Shown one piece after another: positions 23,645 to 31,920 of a DNA stretch of 38,327 nucleotides. The position numbers were made by a program, and so were the translations under genes. Numbering within the stretch: the first letter of the stretch is position 1; every line of letters starts with the position of its first letter. The DNA comes from Burkholderiaceae bacterium (lineage in GTDB: Bacteria > Pseudomonadota > Gammaproteobacteria > Burkholderiales > Burkholderiaceae_F), in contig JACCYC010000248.1 of assembly GCA_013696665.1 (NCBI GenBank), positions 1 to 38,327 of the forward strand, read 5' to 3'. Under the pieces are notes generated by a model. That model searched no databases. It was not told the DNA's origin and worked only from the letters and a program-made list of their open reading frames with translations.

Positions 23645-24904
23645 ATGAGCGGCGAAGCGTTGCGCGAGCCGCCAGCAGCGCGGCCTGCGCGGCGCGCGTT
23701 TCGGCGTCCGTTCGATCGCAGCACTGCGCGGCCGCTTGTTTTCAGCGGCAACCGGCTCGAGCTTTTGAAAAACGGCGAACAGTATTTTCCGAAGCTGCTC
23801 GAGGCTTTTGAGAATGCAACACGGTCGATCTACCTTGAGACCTACATCTTCGAACTCGATAGTGTCGGGGAGCGTGTCGCTGATGCGCTGGCTGCTGCGA
23901 GCCGGCGCGGCGTCGATGTCCATCTGTTGATCGACGGCTTCGGCTCGGTCGTCACAGCAGATGCGCTGCTCGCGCGTTTGCGACCGCACGGCGCAAAGGT
24001 CATGGTGTTTCGCCGCACGCGGTGGTATCGGCTTGAGCGCCGGCTGTTGCGCCGGCTGCATCGGAAGATCGCATTGATCGATGATCGCGTCGCGTTTGTC
24101 GGCGGCATCAATATCATCGACGACCATCATCATCACGACCCGGAACCGGTGCGCGCTACGTTGGGACCGCGCTTTGACTTCGCAGTTCGTTGTGAGGGAC
24201 CGTTGGTGGCGGCGGTCGCCCTGACGGTCACGCGCCTTTGGTGGACGGTGTCGGTTCTGCAGATGAAGCGCCGACCGACGTGGCGGCCGTATCCGCCGGA
24301 GCTGCAGCCCGTCGTGGGTACCGGCGGACGCGCTGCCCTGCTGCTGCGAGACAACCTGCGCAATAGAAGCACGATCGAGCACGCGTACCTGGACGCATTT
24401 TCGCGGGCGCGTAGCGACGTGCTGATCGCCAATGCTTACTTTCTGCCGGGCAAGAAATTCCGCGATGCGTTGTGTGCAATGGCTGAGCGAGGAGTTCGCG
24501 TGCGCCTGTTACTGCAGGGGCGCGTCGAATATCGCCTGCAGCATTACGCGCAGCAGGCGTTGTACGGAGACCTGGTCAAGTGTGGCGTCGAGATCTTCGA
24601 GTACACGCCCAGCTATCTGCATGCCAAGGTCGCCGTGGTCGATGACAAGTGGGCGACCGTCGGTTCGAGCAATATCGATCCATACAGTCTGCTGCTGGCG
24701 CGCGAGGCCAACATTGCTGTGTACGACGAAAAATTTGCGCGCCAGTTGCGGCACGAACTTGAGCTGGCCATTGTTAACGAGTCGACGTCGGTCGACGCGG
24801 ACGCATGCGCCCGCCGCAGCTGGTTGCGGCGGACGTTAAGCTGGATTGCCTATCAGATGGTGCGCGGCCTTACGCTGATTGCGACGCGGCGCGCGGATGC
24901 TTAG
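23645..24904 (+). CDS. clsB: Cardiolipin synthase ClsB (phospholipase D superfamily)
   Basis: A 419-residue protein with two HxKxxxxD phospholipase D motifs: HRKIALIDD (H139, K141, D146) and HAKVAVVDD (H326, K328, D333). Each is followed by GGINI or GSSNIDP. ClsB condenses two phosphatidylglycerol molecules, or transfers phosphatidyl groups, to make cardiolipin at the inner membrane. A short run of histidines (DDHHHHDP) follows the first motif. No N-terminal transmembrane pair is seen, as expected for ClsB rather than ClsA. It starts one base after the EEP gene stop and ends the rightward run that began at the zinc-ribbon gene. Confidence 0.92.
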   Translation: MSGEALREPPAARPARRAFRRPFDRSTARPLVFSGNRLELLKNGEQYFPKLLEAFENATRSIYLETYIFELDSVGERVADALAAASRRGVDVHLLIDGFGSVVTADALLARLRPHGAKVMVFRRTRWYRLERRLLRRLHRKIALIDDRVAFVGGINIIDDHHHHDPEPVRATLGPRFDFAVRCEGPLVAAVALTVTRLWWTVSVLQMKRRPTWRPYPPELQPVVGTGGRAALLLRDNLRNRSTIEHAYLDAFSRARSDVLIANAYFLPGKKFRDALCAMAERGVRVRLLLQGRVEYRLQHYAQQALYGDLVKCGVEIFEYTPSYLHAKVAVVDDKWATVGSSNIDPYSLLLAREANIAVYDEKFARQLRHELELAIVNESTSVDADACARRSWLRRTLSWIAYQMVRGLTLIATRRADA

Positions 24905-24930
24905 GCTGAAATAAGATCAGCAGGTTCGCG

Positions 24931-25476
24931 TCATGGCTTAGACGGCCCGCGCAGTAACGCGTGCACTGCGCCAGCAATGACTTCCTCCACTTCAAAACTG
25001 ATGTCCATGTGCACCGTGTCGTGTTCCTCGATGCCCGGACGCTCGAGCGTTAGCAGCTGGCTTGCGAGCAGCCGGCTCGGCATAAAGTGTCCGTGACGGG
25101 TCGCCATTCGCGATTCGATCAGGTCCGCAGGCCCGTCGAGAAAAACGAAGCGAACCGCTGGCGCTGCGGCGCGGATGCGATTGCGATAGGCGCGCTTTAA
25201 CGCCGAACATGCAGCCACCACGCCGCGCGGCGACTGTGCTGCGTTGGCAAGCCGTGCGCCGATCCGATCGAGCCACGGCCAGCGGTCTGCATCAGTCAGC
25301 GCAATGCCCGCTTGCATCAGGCTTACGCTTTGCTGTGAGTGCAGGCTGTCGCCGTCGATAAAATCAAGTCCGAGGGTGTTGGCAATTCCGTCTGCCACAG
25401 TCGACTTGCCGGAGCCCGATACGCCCATCACAACGACCGTGATGCGGCAGGTTTTATCGGGCGGCACAGGATCCAT
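24931..25476 (-). CDS. Gluconokinase
   Basis: A 181-residue GntK/IdnK-type kinase that phosphorylates D-gluconate to 6-phosphogluconate. Walker A is VMGVSGSGKST at about 16-26. FIDGDSLHS contains the aspartate region that contacts gluconate, ACSALKRAYRNRIR is the LID-side motif, and RHGHFMPSRLLASQLLTLE is nearly diagnostic for gluconokinases. ATG at 25476 lies just before the kinase fold; a longer frame upstream would run into the divergent exonuclease. It is a single gene, convergent with clsB. No gluconate permease or dehydratase is in the window. Confidence 0.9.
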   Translation of the reverse strand: MDPVPPDKTCRITVVVMGVSGSGKSTVADGIANTLGLDFIDGDSLHSQQSVSLMQAGIALTDADRWPWLDRIGARLANAAQSPRGVVAACSALKRAYRNRIRAAAPAVRFVFLDGPADLIESRMATRHGHFMPSRLLASQLLTLERPGIEEHDTVHMDISFEVEEVIAGAVHALLRGPSKP

Positions 25477-25526
25477 TTTTTCGGAGCATAAGCGGGCTCT
25501 TCGTTCCTGATTGAGCCGGGGGGTTG

Positions 25527-26585
25527 ATGTCACTGTTGCCGCTAATTGTTGCAAGACCCGAGGGGTTGTACTGCCCGCCTGGAGATTTCTACATCGATCC
25601 GTGGCGGCCGGTCAATCGTGCTGTGATAACGCATGCGCATGGAGATCACGCGCGCGGCGGCCATGCCAGTTATCTGGCGGCGAGTTCGGCCGCACACGTC
25701 CTGCGCACGCGGCTCGGTGATATTTCGCTGCAGACGACCGAGTACGCGGAGCCGATCGGTATCAATGGTGTGCGGGTGTCGTTACATCCTGCGGGCCATG
25801 TGCTGGGCTCGTCTCAAGTTCGAATAGAGAGCAAGGGCCGAGTCTGGGTCGCTTCTGGCGACTACAAGCTGAACGCAGACGCTACCTGCGTGCCGTTTGA
25901 ACCGATTCCATGCGATGCCTTCATCACCGAGTCAACCTTTGGTTTGCCAATTTACCGTTGGGATGACTCACAGGTCGTGTTTGCCGATATCAATGCCTGG
26001 TGGAGCGCAAACGCGGACAGTGGGCGCGCATCGGTTCTGTTTTGTTACGCGTTCGGCAAGGCTCAGCGCATTCTGTCGGGCATTGATCCAACGATCGGCC
26101 GGGTTGTTGTGCATGGCGCAGTCGAGCCACTGAACCGCGCTTATCGCGCAAGTGGCGTGGCATTGCCCCCCACACAGCTTGTATCCGAAACCGACAAGGC
26201 CGATTTGTCGCGCGCACTGATACTTGCACCACCGTCGGCACAAGGCTCCCCGTGGCTGCGTCGCTTTGGCGATTACTCGGACGCGTTTGCATCGGGCTGG
26301 ATGCGACTGCGCGGCACGCGCCGCCGCCGCGCGCTCGACCGCGGCTTCGTTTTATCGGATCACGCGGATTGGCCCGGTCTGATGACCGCAATCGACGCCA
26401 CCGGAGCGGAGCAGGTGATCGTGACGCATGGGCAAATTCCAGTGTTGGTGCGATGGCTGAACGAACAGGGGCTGGACGCTTCTGCCTTCGAGACGGAATA
26501 CGGTGATGAGGAAGTCGGCGATGTGCAGCCTGCGGCAGCGCAAACCGATGTCGTCAGCGAACCCGAGCCCCGCACCACTGAATGA
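25527..26585 (+). CDS. Ligase-associated DNA exonuclease (metallo-beta-lactamase fold)
   Basis: A 352-residue protein of the ligase-associated exonuclease family (TIGR04122), related to SNM1/Artemis nucleases. The dinuclear metal motif HAHGDH lies at 36-41, HPAGHVLGSSQV gives another ligand, SGDYK supplies the bridging Asp and LSDHADW the last His. Mature family proteins begin right at MSLLPLIVARPEGLYCPPGDFYIDP. ATG at 25527 is chosen over the TTG three bases before. The last bases overlap the ligase start (ATGA), so exonuclease, ligase and helicase are a coupled operon. It is expected to trim DNA ends before ligation. Confidence 0.92.
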   Translation: MSLLPLIVARPEGLYCPPGDFYIDPWRPVNRAVITHAHGDHARGGHASYLAASSAAHVLRTRLGDISLQTTEYAEPIGINGVRVSLHPAGHVLGSSQVRIESKGRVWVASGDYKLNADATCVPFEPIPCDAFITESTFGLPIYRWDDSQVVFADINAWWSANADSGRASVLFCYAFGKAQRILSGIDPTIGRVVVHGAVEPLNRAYRASGVALPPTQLVSETDKADLSRALILAPPSAQGSPWLRRFGDYSDAFASGWMRLRGTRRRRALDRGFVLSDHADWPGLMTAIDATGAEQVIVTHGQIPVLVRWLNEQGLDASAFETEYGDEEVGDVQPAAAQTDVVSEPEPRTTE

Positions 26586-28243
26586 AGCGTTTCGCACGGC
26601 TTTTCAACGAGCTCGACACTTCGACGTCGACGCGCTCCAAAGTAGAAGCCCTGAAGCGGTACTTTGCCATTGCGCCCGCAGGCGATGCCGCATGGGGGGT
26701 GTACTTCCTCGCCGGTGGCAAACCGCGCCAGGCGATCAATTCGCGTGTGCTTCGCGAGTTTGCGATCAGTGCGACGGGCCTGCCGGATTGGCTGTTTGAA
26801 GAAAGCTACCAAGCCGTGGGCGACGTTGCCGAAACAATAGCTTTGTTGCTGCCGCCGCCGACGCGCAGCGGCGACGGTTCGCTCGTGCACTGGGTCGAGG
26901 AACGCTTGCTGCCGCTGCGCGGAAAGGCGCCGGCCGACGTTCTCGCCGCGCTGCGCGATTACGTTGACGAACTCGACACCGCCGAGCGGTTCTTGCTGAT
27001 CAAGTTGATTGGCGGCGGGTTCCGGGTCGGCGTCTCGAGGTTGCTGATCACGCGGGCGCTGGCGGAACACTCAGGGCTCGACGCGAAAGTCATCGCGCAG
27101 CGAATGATCGGCTTTACCGACATCAGCGTCGCCCCGAGCGCCGAGCGCTTTTTGTTGCTGGTGGATGCCGGTAACCAGGTGATCGCCGACGGTCACCCGT
27201 ATCCATTTTTTCTGGCTCACGCGTTGACGTTGCCGGTCGCACGATTGTCTGTCGAGCTCGGGCCGCTATCGGACTGGCTGGTCGAGTGGAAGTACGACGG
27301 CATCCGAGCGCAGCTCGTCAAGCGTGCCGGCAAGGTGTGGTTATGGTCACGCGGTGAGGAACTGATCACCGAGCGATTTCCGGAAATCGCCGATCGGGCG
27401 CACTCGCTGCCTAACGGTACCGTGCTCGACGGGGAAATTCTGGTGTGGCGCGACGGCGCGCCGCAACCGTTTGCGCTGCTGCAGAAGCGCGTGACGCGCA
27501 AGTCGGTGACGCCACGCGTGCTGCAGGACGCACCGGCGGTCTTTGTCGCCTACGACGTTCTGGAAAGTGATGGCGAAGACCAGCGCCTGCATCCACAACG
27601 CGAGCGGCGGAGCCGACTGGAGCAGCTTGCTGCAAACCGCGCGGTCCAGATGTCGACGCGCGTCGATGCTCCGTCCTGGGAGGCCCTGGCCGTGGCGCGC
27701 GAAACTTCGCGCGAGCGCGGCGTCGAAGGTCTGATGCTCAAGCATGTTGATTCGACGTATCGCGTGGGTCGCACGAAGGCGGCAAACGCAAACTGGTGGA
27801 AATGGAAGATCGATCCGTACGCCGTGGACGCGGTGCTTGTCTACGCGCAGCGTGGTCACGGCCGGCGCGCGAGCCTCTACTCCGACTATACGTTTGCCGT
27901 ATGGAACAATGATTCTGCTGCGAGCGAACGGACGCTGGTGCCTTTCACCAAGGCGTACTCCGGTTTGACCGATCAGGAAATCAATCAAGTCGACGCTGCA
28001 ATTCGCCGTACGACGATCGAAAAGTTCGGCCCGGTGCGAAGCGTGACGCCCACCATGGTGTTCGAAATTGGCTTTGAAGGTATTCAGCGCTCACCGCGTC
28101 ACAAAAGCGGAATCGCGGTCAGATTTCCCCGGATGCTGCGCTGGCGGCAGGACAAGCCGATCGGAGAGGCCGACACGCTGAACACGTTGCAGTCGCTGCT
28201 ATCGGCGGCCGACAACGCGCTGTTGCGCAGTTCTGTAGCGTGA
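26582..28243 (+). CDS. ATP-dependent DNA ligase (PP_1105/LigB-like bacterial family)
   Basis: A 553-residue ligase that seals DNA nicks with ATP. The nucleotidyl lysine is in EWKYDGIRAQ (K237), motif III is FVAYDVLESDG, motif IV is GLMLKHVDS and motif V is NWWKWKIDP. The N-terminal 200 residues form the DNA-binding domain and the C-terminus (GFEGIQRSPRHKSGIAVRFPRM) the OB fold. It belongs to the TIGR04120 group, always found next to the exonuclease and Lhr-type helicase. Its ATG overlaps the exonuclease stop and its TGA overlaps the helicase GTG. Role in a repair process separate from replication, which uses NAD-dependent LigA, is established for the family only by association. Confidence 0.95.
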   Translation: MKRFARLFNELDTSTSTRSKVEALKRYFAIAPAGDAAWGVYFLAGGKPRQAINSRVLREFAISATGLPDWLFEESYQAVGDVAETIALLLPPPTRSGDGSLVHWVEERLLPLRGKAPADVLAALRDYVDELDTAERFLLIKLIGGGFRVGVSRLLITRALAEHSGLDAKVIAQRMIGFTDISVAPSAERFLLLVDAGNQVIADGHPYPFFLAHALTLPVARLSVELGPLSDWLVEWKYDGIRAQLVKRAGKVWLWSRGEELITERFPEIADRAHSLPNGTVLDGEILVWRDGAPQPFALLQKRVTRKSVTPRVLQDAPAVFVAYDVLESDGEDQRLHPQRERRSRLEQLAANRAVQMSTRVDAPSWEALAVARETSRERGVEGLMLKHVDSTYRVGRTKAANANWWKWKIDPYAVDAVLVYAQRGHGRRASLYSDYTFAVWNNDSAASERTLVPFTKAYSGLTDQEINQVDAAIRRTTIEKFGPVRSVTPTMVFEIGFEGIQRSPRHKSGIAVRFPRMLRWRQDKPIGEADTLNTLQSLLSAADNALLRSSVA

Positions 28244-30834
28244 ACGATCGCCAACGTCCGTTTCCTGCGGGCCCCAATGTCGGCACACAACTTCGTGCGC
28301 GCCGCGCGAAGAAGACACGCGAAGACAACCAGCGCGCTGCCGAGATCGAGCGGACCGTTGCCACGAACGGTCCCAAGCACGCGGCCGGTGCGCAGCTCGT
28401 GCTCCCCAGTGGTGAAGGCTGGTTCGCTGCCCACGGTTGGCAACCGTTCGAATTTCAGCGCGAGGTCTGGCAGCACGTCACGGACGGTCGGTCGGGGATG
28501 CTGCACGCGACTACCGGCGCCGGAAAAACGTACGCGGTGTGGTTTGGGTTGCTTAATCGCGCACTCTCCGGCGCAGTGCCAGCCGGTGGGTTGCGCTTGC
28601 TGTGGATCACGCCGATGCGCGCGCTGGCGGCTGATACGGCGCGCCAATTGCGCGCGCCGCTGCAAGACCTTGCTATCAAGTGGACAGTCGGCGTGCGTAC
28701 CGGAGACACCGATTCTGCGGAGCGTGCGCAGCAGGCAAAGCTGCTGCCCGAAGTGCTGATCACGACGCCGGAATCATTGAGCCTGATGCTGACGCGCGCG
28801 GAGAGCGCAGAGCAACTGTCGGAACTCTCATTGATTGTGGTCGACGAATGGCACGAGTTGATCGGGACCAAGCGCGGCGTACAACTGCAACTTGCTCTGG
28901 CGCGTCTGCGGCGCTGGGCGCGCGCGCCACTACCAGTGTGGGGCTTGTCGGCCACGCTTGGGAACACCGAGCACGCGATGCACGTACTGCTGAATCGACT
29001 GGATGGGGTGCTCGTCCGTGGCGGGATCGACAAAACGTTGATTGTCGACACGCTATTGCCCGACGAGCCCGGCCGATTTCCATGGGCGGGGCACCTCGGC
29101 ATGAAAATGCTGCAGCCCGTGATCGCTGAAATAGCGTCATCCACGGTCTCGCTTGTGTTCACCAACACGCGGTCGCAGGCGGAGCTCTGGTACCAGGCGA
29201 TTCTCGAAGCAAAACCGCAGTGGGCGGGGTTGATCGCCTTGCACCACGGTTCACTGGCGAAAGAAGTTCGGGACTGGGTCGAGCTTGGATTGAAGGAAGG
29301 GCGGCTGAAGGCGGTGGTCGCAACCTCGAGCCTCGATCTCGGCGTCGACTTTCTGCCGGTCGAACGCGTGCTGCAGATTGGAAGCCCCAAGGGAGTCGCG
29401 CGTCTGATGCAGCGGGCAGGGCGCAGCGGACACGCGCCGGGCCGTCCTTCACGCGTAACGCTGGTGCCGACCAACACGTTGGAGCTGATCGAAGCTGCAG
29501 CGGCGCGGACCGCTGCGCGCGAAGGCCGCATTGAATCCAGAGGGGCGCCGCAGAACGCACTCGATGTTCTGGTTCAGCATCTGGTCACGATTGCTTTGGG
29601 AACAGGCTTTGTCGAGGACGAACTGCTGGTTGAAGTGCGCGACACGTGGAGCTATCGCACACTGACCGACGACGACTGGAACTGGACGCTCGACTTTGTC
29701 GGGCGCGGCGGAGAAGCACTGCGGGCCTACCCCGATTATCAGCGCGTCACGCGCGGCGACGACGGTATTCACCGCGTGGCGAACGGGCGCATTGGGCAGC
29801 GCCACCGCATGTCAATCGGCACCATCGTGTCGGATTCGGCGATGCTCGTGAAGATGATGAATGGCAGAGATGTCGGCACCATCGAAGAATCGTTCATCGG
29901 TCGTCTGCGCAAGGGCGACACGTTTTTGTTCGGCGGCCGCATTCTCGAGCTCACACGCGTGCACGAGATGACCGCGTATGTGAAAGTGGCGAAGAATCGA
30001 AGCGGAGCGGTGCCGCGCTGGCAAGGCGGCAAGATGCCACTGTCGAGCGAGATGGCCGATGCGGCACTGCGCGAGCTCGAAGGCGCGCTGGCAGGGCATT
30101 ACGAAGCGCCGGAGATGAAACTGGCGCGGCCATTGATCGAATTGCAGGCGAAGTGGTCCCGCTTGCCGACGCGTGACACGCTGGTGGTCGAGTCGATGCG
30201 ATCCAATGAAGGGCGACATCTGTTCGTCTATCCCTTCGCTGGCAGGCATGTTCATATCGGGCTTGCGTCGTTGTTGGCGTACCGCATCGGCCAGAGCACG
30301 CCGTCGACGTTCTCGATTTCCGTCAACGATTACGGCTTCGAGTTGTTGTCGCCAGTGGACATCGACTGGATGGGCGCGTGGCAGGCGCGTTCTGAAATCC
30401 TGCTTTCAGCCGATCATTTGCTTGAAGACGTACTCGCGAGTCTGAATGCTGGTGAGCTCGCGCTGCGCCGTTTCCGCGAGGTGGCGCGAATCTCGGGGCT
30501 GATATTTCAAGGGTATCCCGGCGCTCCGAAATCAACCAAGCAACTGCAGGCCAGCTCCGGCCTGTTCTACGAGGTCTTCCGCAAATACGACGGCGGTAAC
30601 AAGCTGCTGCTGCAAGCCGAGCGCGAGGTGCTCGAGCAGGAGCTCGACTTAGAGCGCCTGCGTGCGGCGCTGGAACGGATGCGTCGTCAGCATATTGTGT
30701 ACAGGCTGCTGGCGCGTGCCACCCCGTTTGCATTCCCGTTGATGATTGACCGGATGCGTGAGCAGGTCAGCACCGAAAAAATTGGCGCCCGCATTGAGCG
30801 AATGGTGGCCGACCTGGAGCGGGCGGCAGCATAG
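28240..30834 (+). CDS. Ligase-associated DEXH-box DNA helicase (Lhr-Core type)
   Basis: An 864-residue SF2 helicase. Walker A is ATTGAGKT at 90-97, the DExH box is VVDEWHEL (DEWH at 202-205), the SAT motif is GLSATLGN, and the second RecA domain has VFTNTRSQ, SSLDLGVDF and QRAGRSGHAPG. A winged-helix and the Lhr-core beta-barrel follow up to the C-terminus. The family (TIGR04121) resembles the core of E. coli Lhr without its long C-terminal extension. The start is GTG at 28240, overlapping the ligase stop. It should be a 3'-to-5' DNA translocase, known from related enzymes. The PdeM endonuclease gene that usually follows is missing here. Confidence 0.94.
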   Translation: MNDRQRPFPAGPNVGTQLRARRAKKTREDNQRAAEIERTVATNGPKHAAGAQLVLPSGEGWFAAHGWQPFEFQREVWQHVTDGRSGMLHATTGAGKTYAVWFGLLNRALSGAVPAGGLRLLWITPMRALAADTARQLRAPLQDLAIKWTVGVRTGDTDSAERAQQAKLLPEVLITTPESLSLMLTRAESAEQLSELSLIVVDEWHELIGTKRGVQLQLALARLRRWARAPLPVWGLSATLGNTEHAMHVLLNRLDGVLVRGGIDKTLIVDTLLPDEPGRFPWAGHLGMKMLQPVIAEIASSTVSLVFTNTRSQAELWYQAILEAKPQWAGLIALHHGSLAKEVRDWVELGLKEGRLKAVVATSSLDLGVDFLPVERVLQIGSPKGVARLMQRAGRSGHAPGRPSRVTLVPTNTLELIEAAAARTAAREGRIESRGAPQNALDVLVQHLVTIALGTGFVEDELLVEVRDTWSYRTLTDDDWNWTLDFVGRGGEALRAYPDYQRVTRGDDGIHRVANGRIGQRHRMSIGTIVSDSAMLVKMMNGRDVGTIEESFIGRLRKGDTFLFGGRILELTRVHEMTAYVKVAKNRSGAVPRWQGGKMPLSSEMADAALRELEGALAGHYEAPEMKLARPLIELQAKWSRLPTRDTLVVESMRSNEGRHLFVYPFAGRHVHIGLASLLAYRIGQSTPSTFSISVNDYGFELLSPVDIDWMGAWQARSEILLSADHLLEDVLASLNAGELALRRFREVARISGLIFQGYPGAPKSTKQLQASSGLFYEVFRKYDGGNKLLLQAEREVLEQELDLERLRAALERMRRQHIVYRLLARATPFAFPLMIDRMREQVSTEKIGARIERMVADLERAAA

Positions 30835-30848
30835 GGTCATACCAGATG

Positions 30849-30886
30849 TTGTGCCATAGGACACAATTTCGCCATTGCTTGTGTCC
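30849..30886. repeat. Inverted and direct TTGTGYCC repeats upstream of the SWIB gene
   Basis: GGACACAA at 30859-30866 and TTGTGTCC at 30879-30886 form a perfect 8-bp inverted repeat with a 12-base spacer. A third, near-identical half-site, TTGTGCC, lies at 30849-30855. The cluster begins just after the helicase stop and about 200 bp before the SWIB start. Three half-sites suggest a protein-binding site; a hairpin without T-run is another option. Confidence 0.5.
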
Positions 30887-30979
30887 CTTCGTGGATGTGT
30901 TCGTAGCTCGAGAAGGTCGCTTCAGAGGGAAAATCGCGTTGTTCGAGTGCAATTTCCCTCTGGGAATTGGGTATTTCTC

Positions 30980-31007
30980 TTGTATTTCACTCTGATTGGC
31001 TTAGGAT
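30980..31007 (+). promoter_or_regulatory. Possible promoter for the SWIB gene
   Basis: TTGTAT at 30980-30985 and TAGGAT at 31002-31007 are separated by 16 bp; each matches the sigma70 consensus at four of six positions. The leader to the ATG at 31088 would be about 75 nt. Two T-rich stretches lie just upstream, unusual in this GC-rich DNA. Confidence 0.3.
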
Positions 31008-31087
31008 CGCGGTCAGCAACGAGAGCGCTCTCCACTGAATCGATCGAGAACCCTGTCGCTGTGACCTCAACCAAGAAGGAGAAATCA

Positions 31088-31474
31088 ATGGCAACAAAGA
31101 AGGCATCGAAGGCGGGAAAAAAAGCTCCGGCCAAGAAATCGTCGGCAAAGAAGGCTGTGAAAAAGACAGCGACCAAGGCGGTCAAGAAAGCACCGGCTAA
31201 GAAAGCTGCGAAAGTCAAAACCGCTCGTAAGCCGAATGCGGCTTTTATGCGTCCGCTGATGCCCACTGGCCCTTTGGCCGCGATCATTGGCTCGACCCCG
31301 ATGCCGCGCACGGAAGTCACGAGCAAGATCTGGCTGTACATTAAGAAAAACAAGCTGCAAGACAACGCCAACCGTCGCATGATCAATGCGGACGACAAGC
31401 TGCGTCCGTTATTCGGTAAAGCGCAAGCTTCGATGTTCGAGCTGACCAAGTACGTCAGCAAACATCTGAAGTAA
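31088..31474 (+). CDS. SWIB-domain protein with histone H1-like Lys/Ala-rich N-terminus
   Basis: A 128-residue basic protein. Residues 1-48 are a lysine/alanine repeat with AKK, KKA and PAKK units, resembling the C-terminal tail of histone H1 and bacterial H1-like proteins. Residues about 54-128 form a SWIB/MDM2 fold: LMPTGPLAAIIGSTPMPRTEV, SKIWLYIKKNKLQDNANRRMINADDKLRPLFGKA and MFELTKYVSKHL are all family-typical. SWIB is mostly eukaryotic, a chromatin-remodelling domain, but it also occurs in Chlamydia and Burkholderiales. The architecture suggests a nucleoid-associated protein. The start is supported by AGGAG upstream of ATG; the long upstream frame has no such signal. A hairpin follows the stop. 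Confidence 0.93.
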   Translation: MATKKASKAGKKAPAKKSSAKKAVKKTATKAVKKAPAKKAAKVKTARKPNAAFMRPLMPTGPLAAIIGSTPMPRTEVTSKIWLYIKKNKLQDNANRRMINADDKLRPLFGKAQASMFELTKYVSKHLK

Positions 31475-31483
31475 TTTGATGCA

Positions 31484-31512
31484 CGCAGCGCGGTCGTACG
31501 GGCCGCGCTGCG
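31484..31512 (+). terminator. GC-rich hairpin after the SWIB gene
   Basis: A 10-bp perfect stem (31484-31493 with 31503-31512) with a 9-base loop, 9 bp past the SWIB stop and just before the stop of the convergent small gene. There is no T-run on either side, so termination would be weak or factor-assisted. Confidence 0.5.
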
Positions 31513-31515
31513 ATA

Positions 31516-31788
31516 CTAAGAGATTGCGGTAGCACTTTCTTGACGAGCGGTGTTTGAAATTTGCTTCTGTGCACGAGCAACTGCTTCGGCGCCGCATGCA
31601 GAGGGCACATATTCCTGAGACTGACGCTTGAGGTCGATTGCTCGCTCGGCGGTCAGTCGTGGCGTTGCGTCGATAAAGGTAAGCGTGGTCAGAATCAAAA
31701 GCGCAACTGCATAACGCGCCGACGCGCCCTGGTATATCTCATCGGTATGTTCCGCATTCCGTATTTCGTACTGACCTTGCAAGATCAT
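31516..31788 (-). CDS. Small single-helix membrane or exported protein, 90 residues
   Basis: An ORF with a good Shine-Dalgarno (GGAG about seven bases before ATG at 31788), which argues it is real. The product has a polar N-terminus (MILQGQYEIRNAEHTDEIYQ), a hydrophobic segment at about 26-42 (RYAVALLILTTLTFIDA), and a polar C-terminal part of about 45 residues with one Cys (SACGAE). A bitopic inner-membrane protein or one with an uncleaved signal is likely. It is convergent with the SWIB gene and separated by 132 bp from the HNH gene upstream, where nothing clear is seen. Family not recognised. Confidence 0.6.
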   Translation of the reverse strand: MILQGQYEIRNAEHTDEIYQGASARYAVALLILTTLTFIDATPRLTAERAIDLKRQSQEYVPSACGAEAVARAQKQISNTARQESATAIS

Positions 31789-31920
31789 TGCCTTCTCCGA
31801 TAGTGAAACTCGTCGCTGAAGACAATATGCGGCGACTCGCTTAACTTAAATGGAATGATCGGCAGGGATCGGGCAGATAATTCGACAGCCCGTGGAGAGC
31901 GGCGCTGCTGCAGCGACGTG

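Noticed and set aside
28455..29531. Leftward 358-residue open frame
   Set aside because: Antisense to the helicase; serine/arginine/proline-rich with no domain, while the helicase motifs are in order on the other strand.
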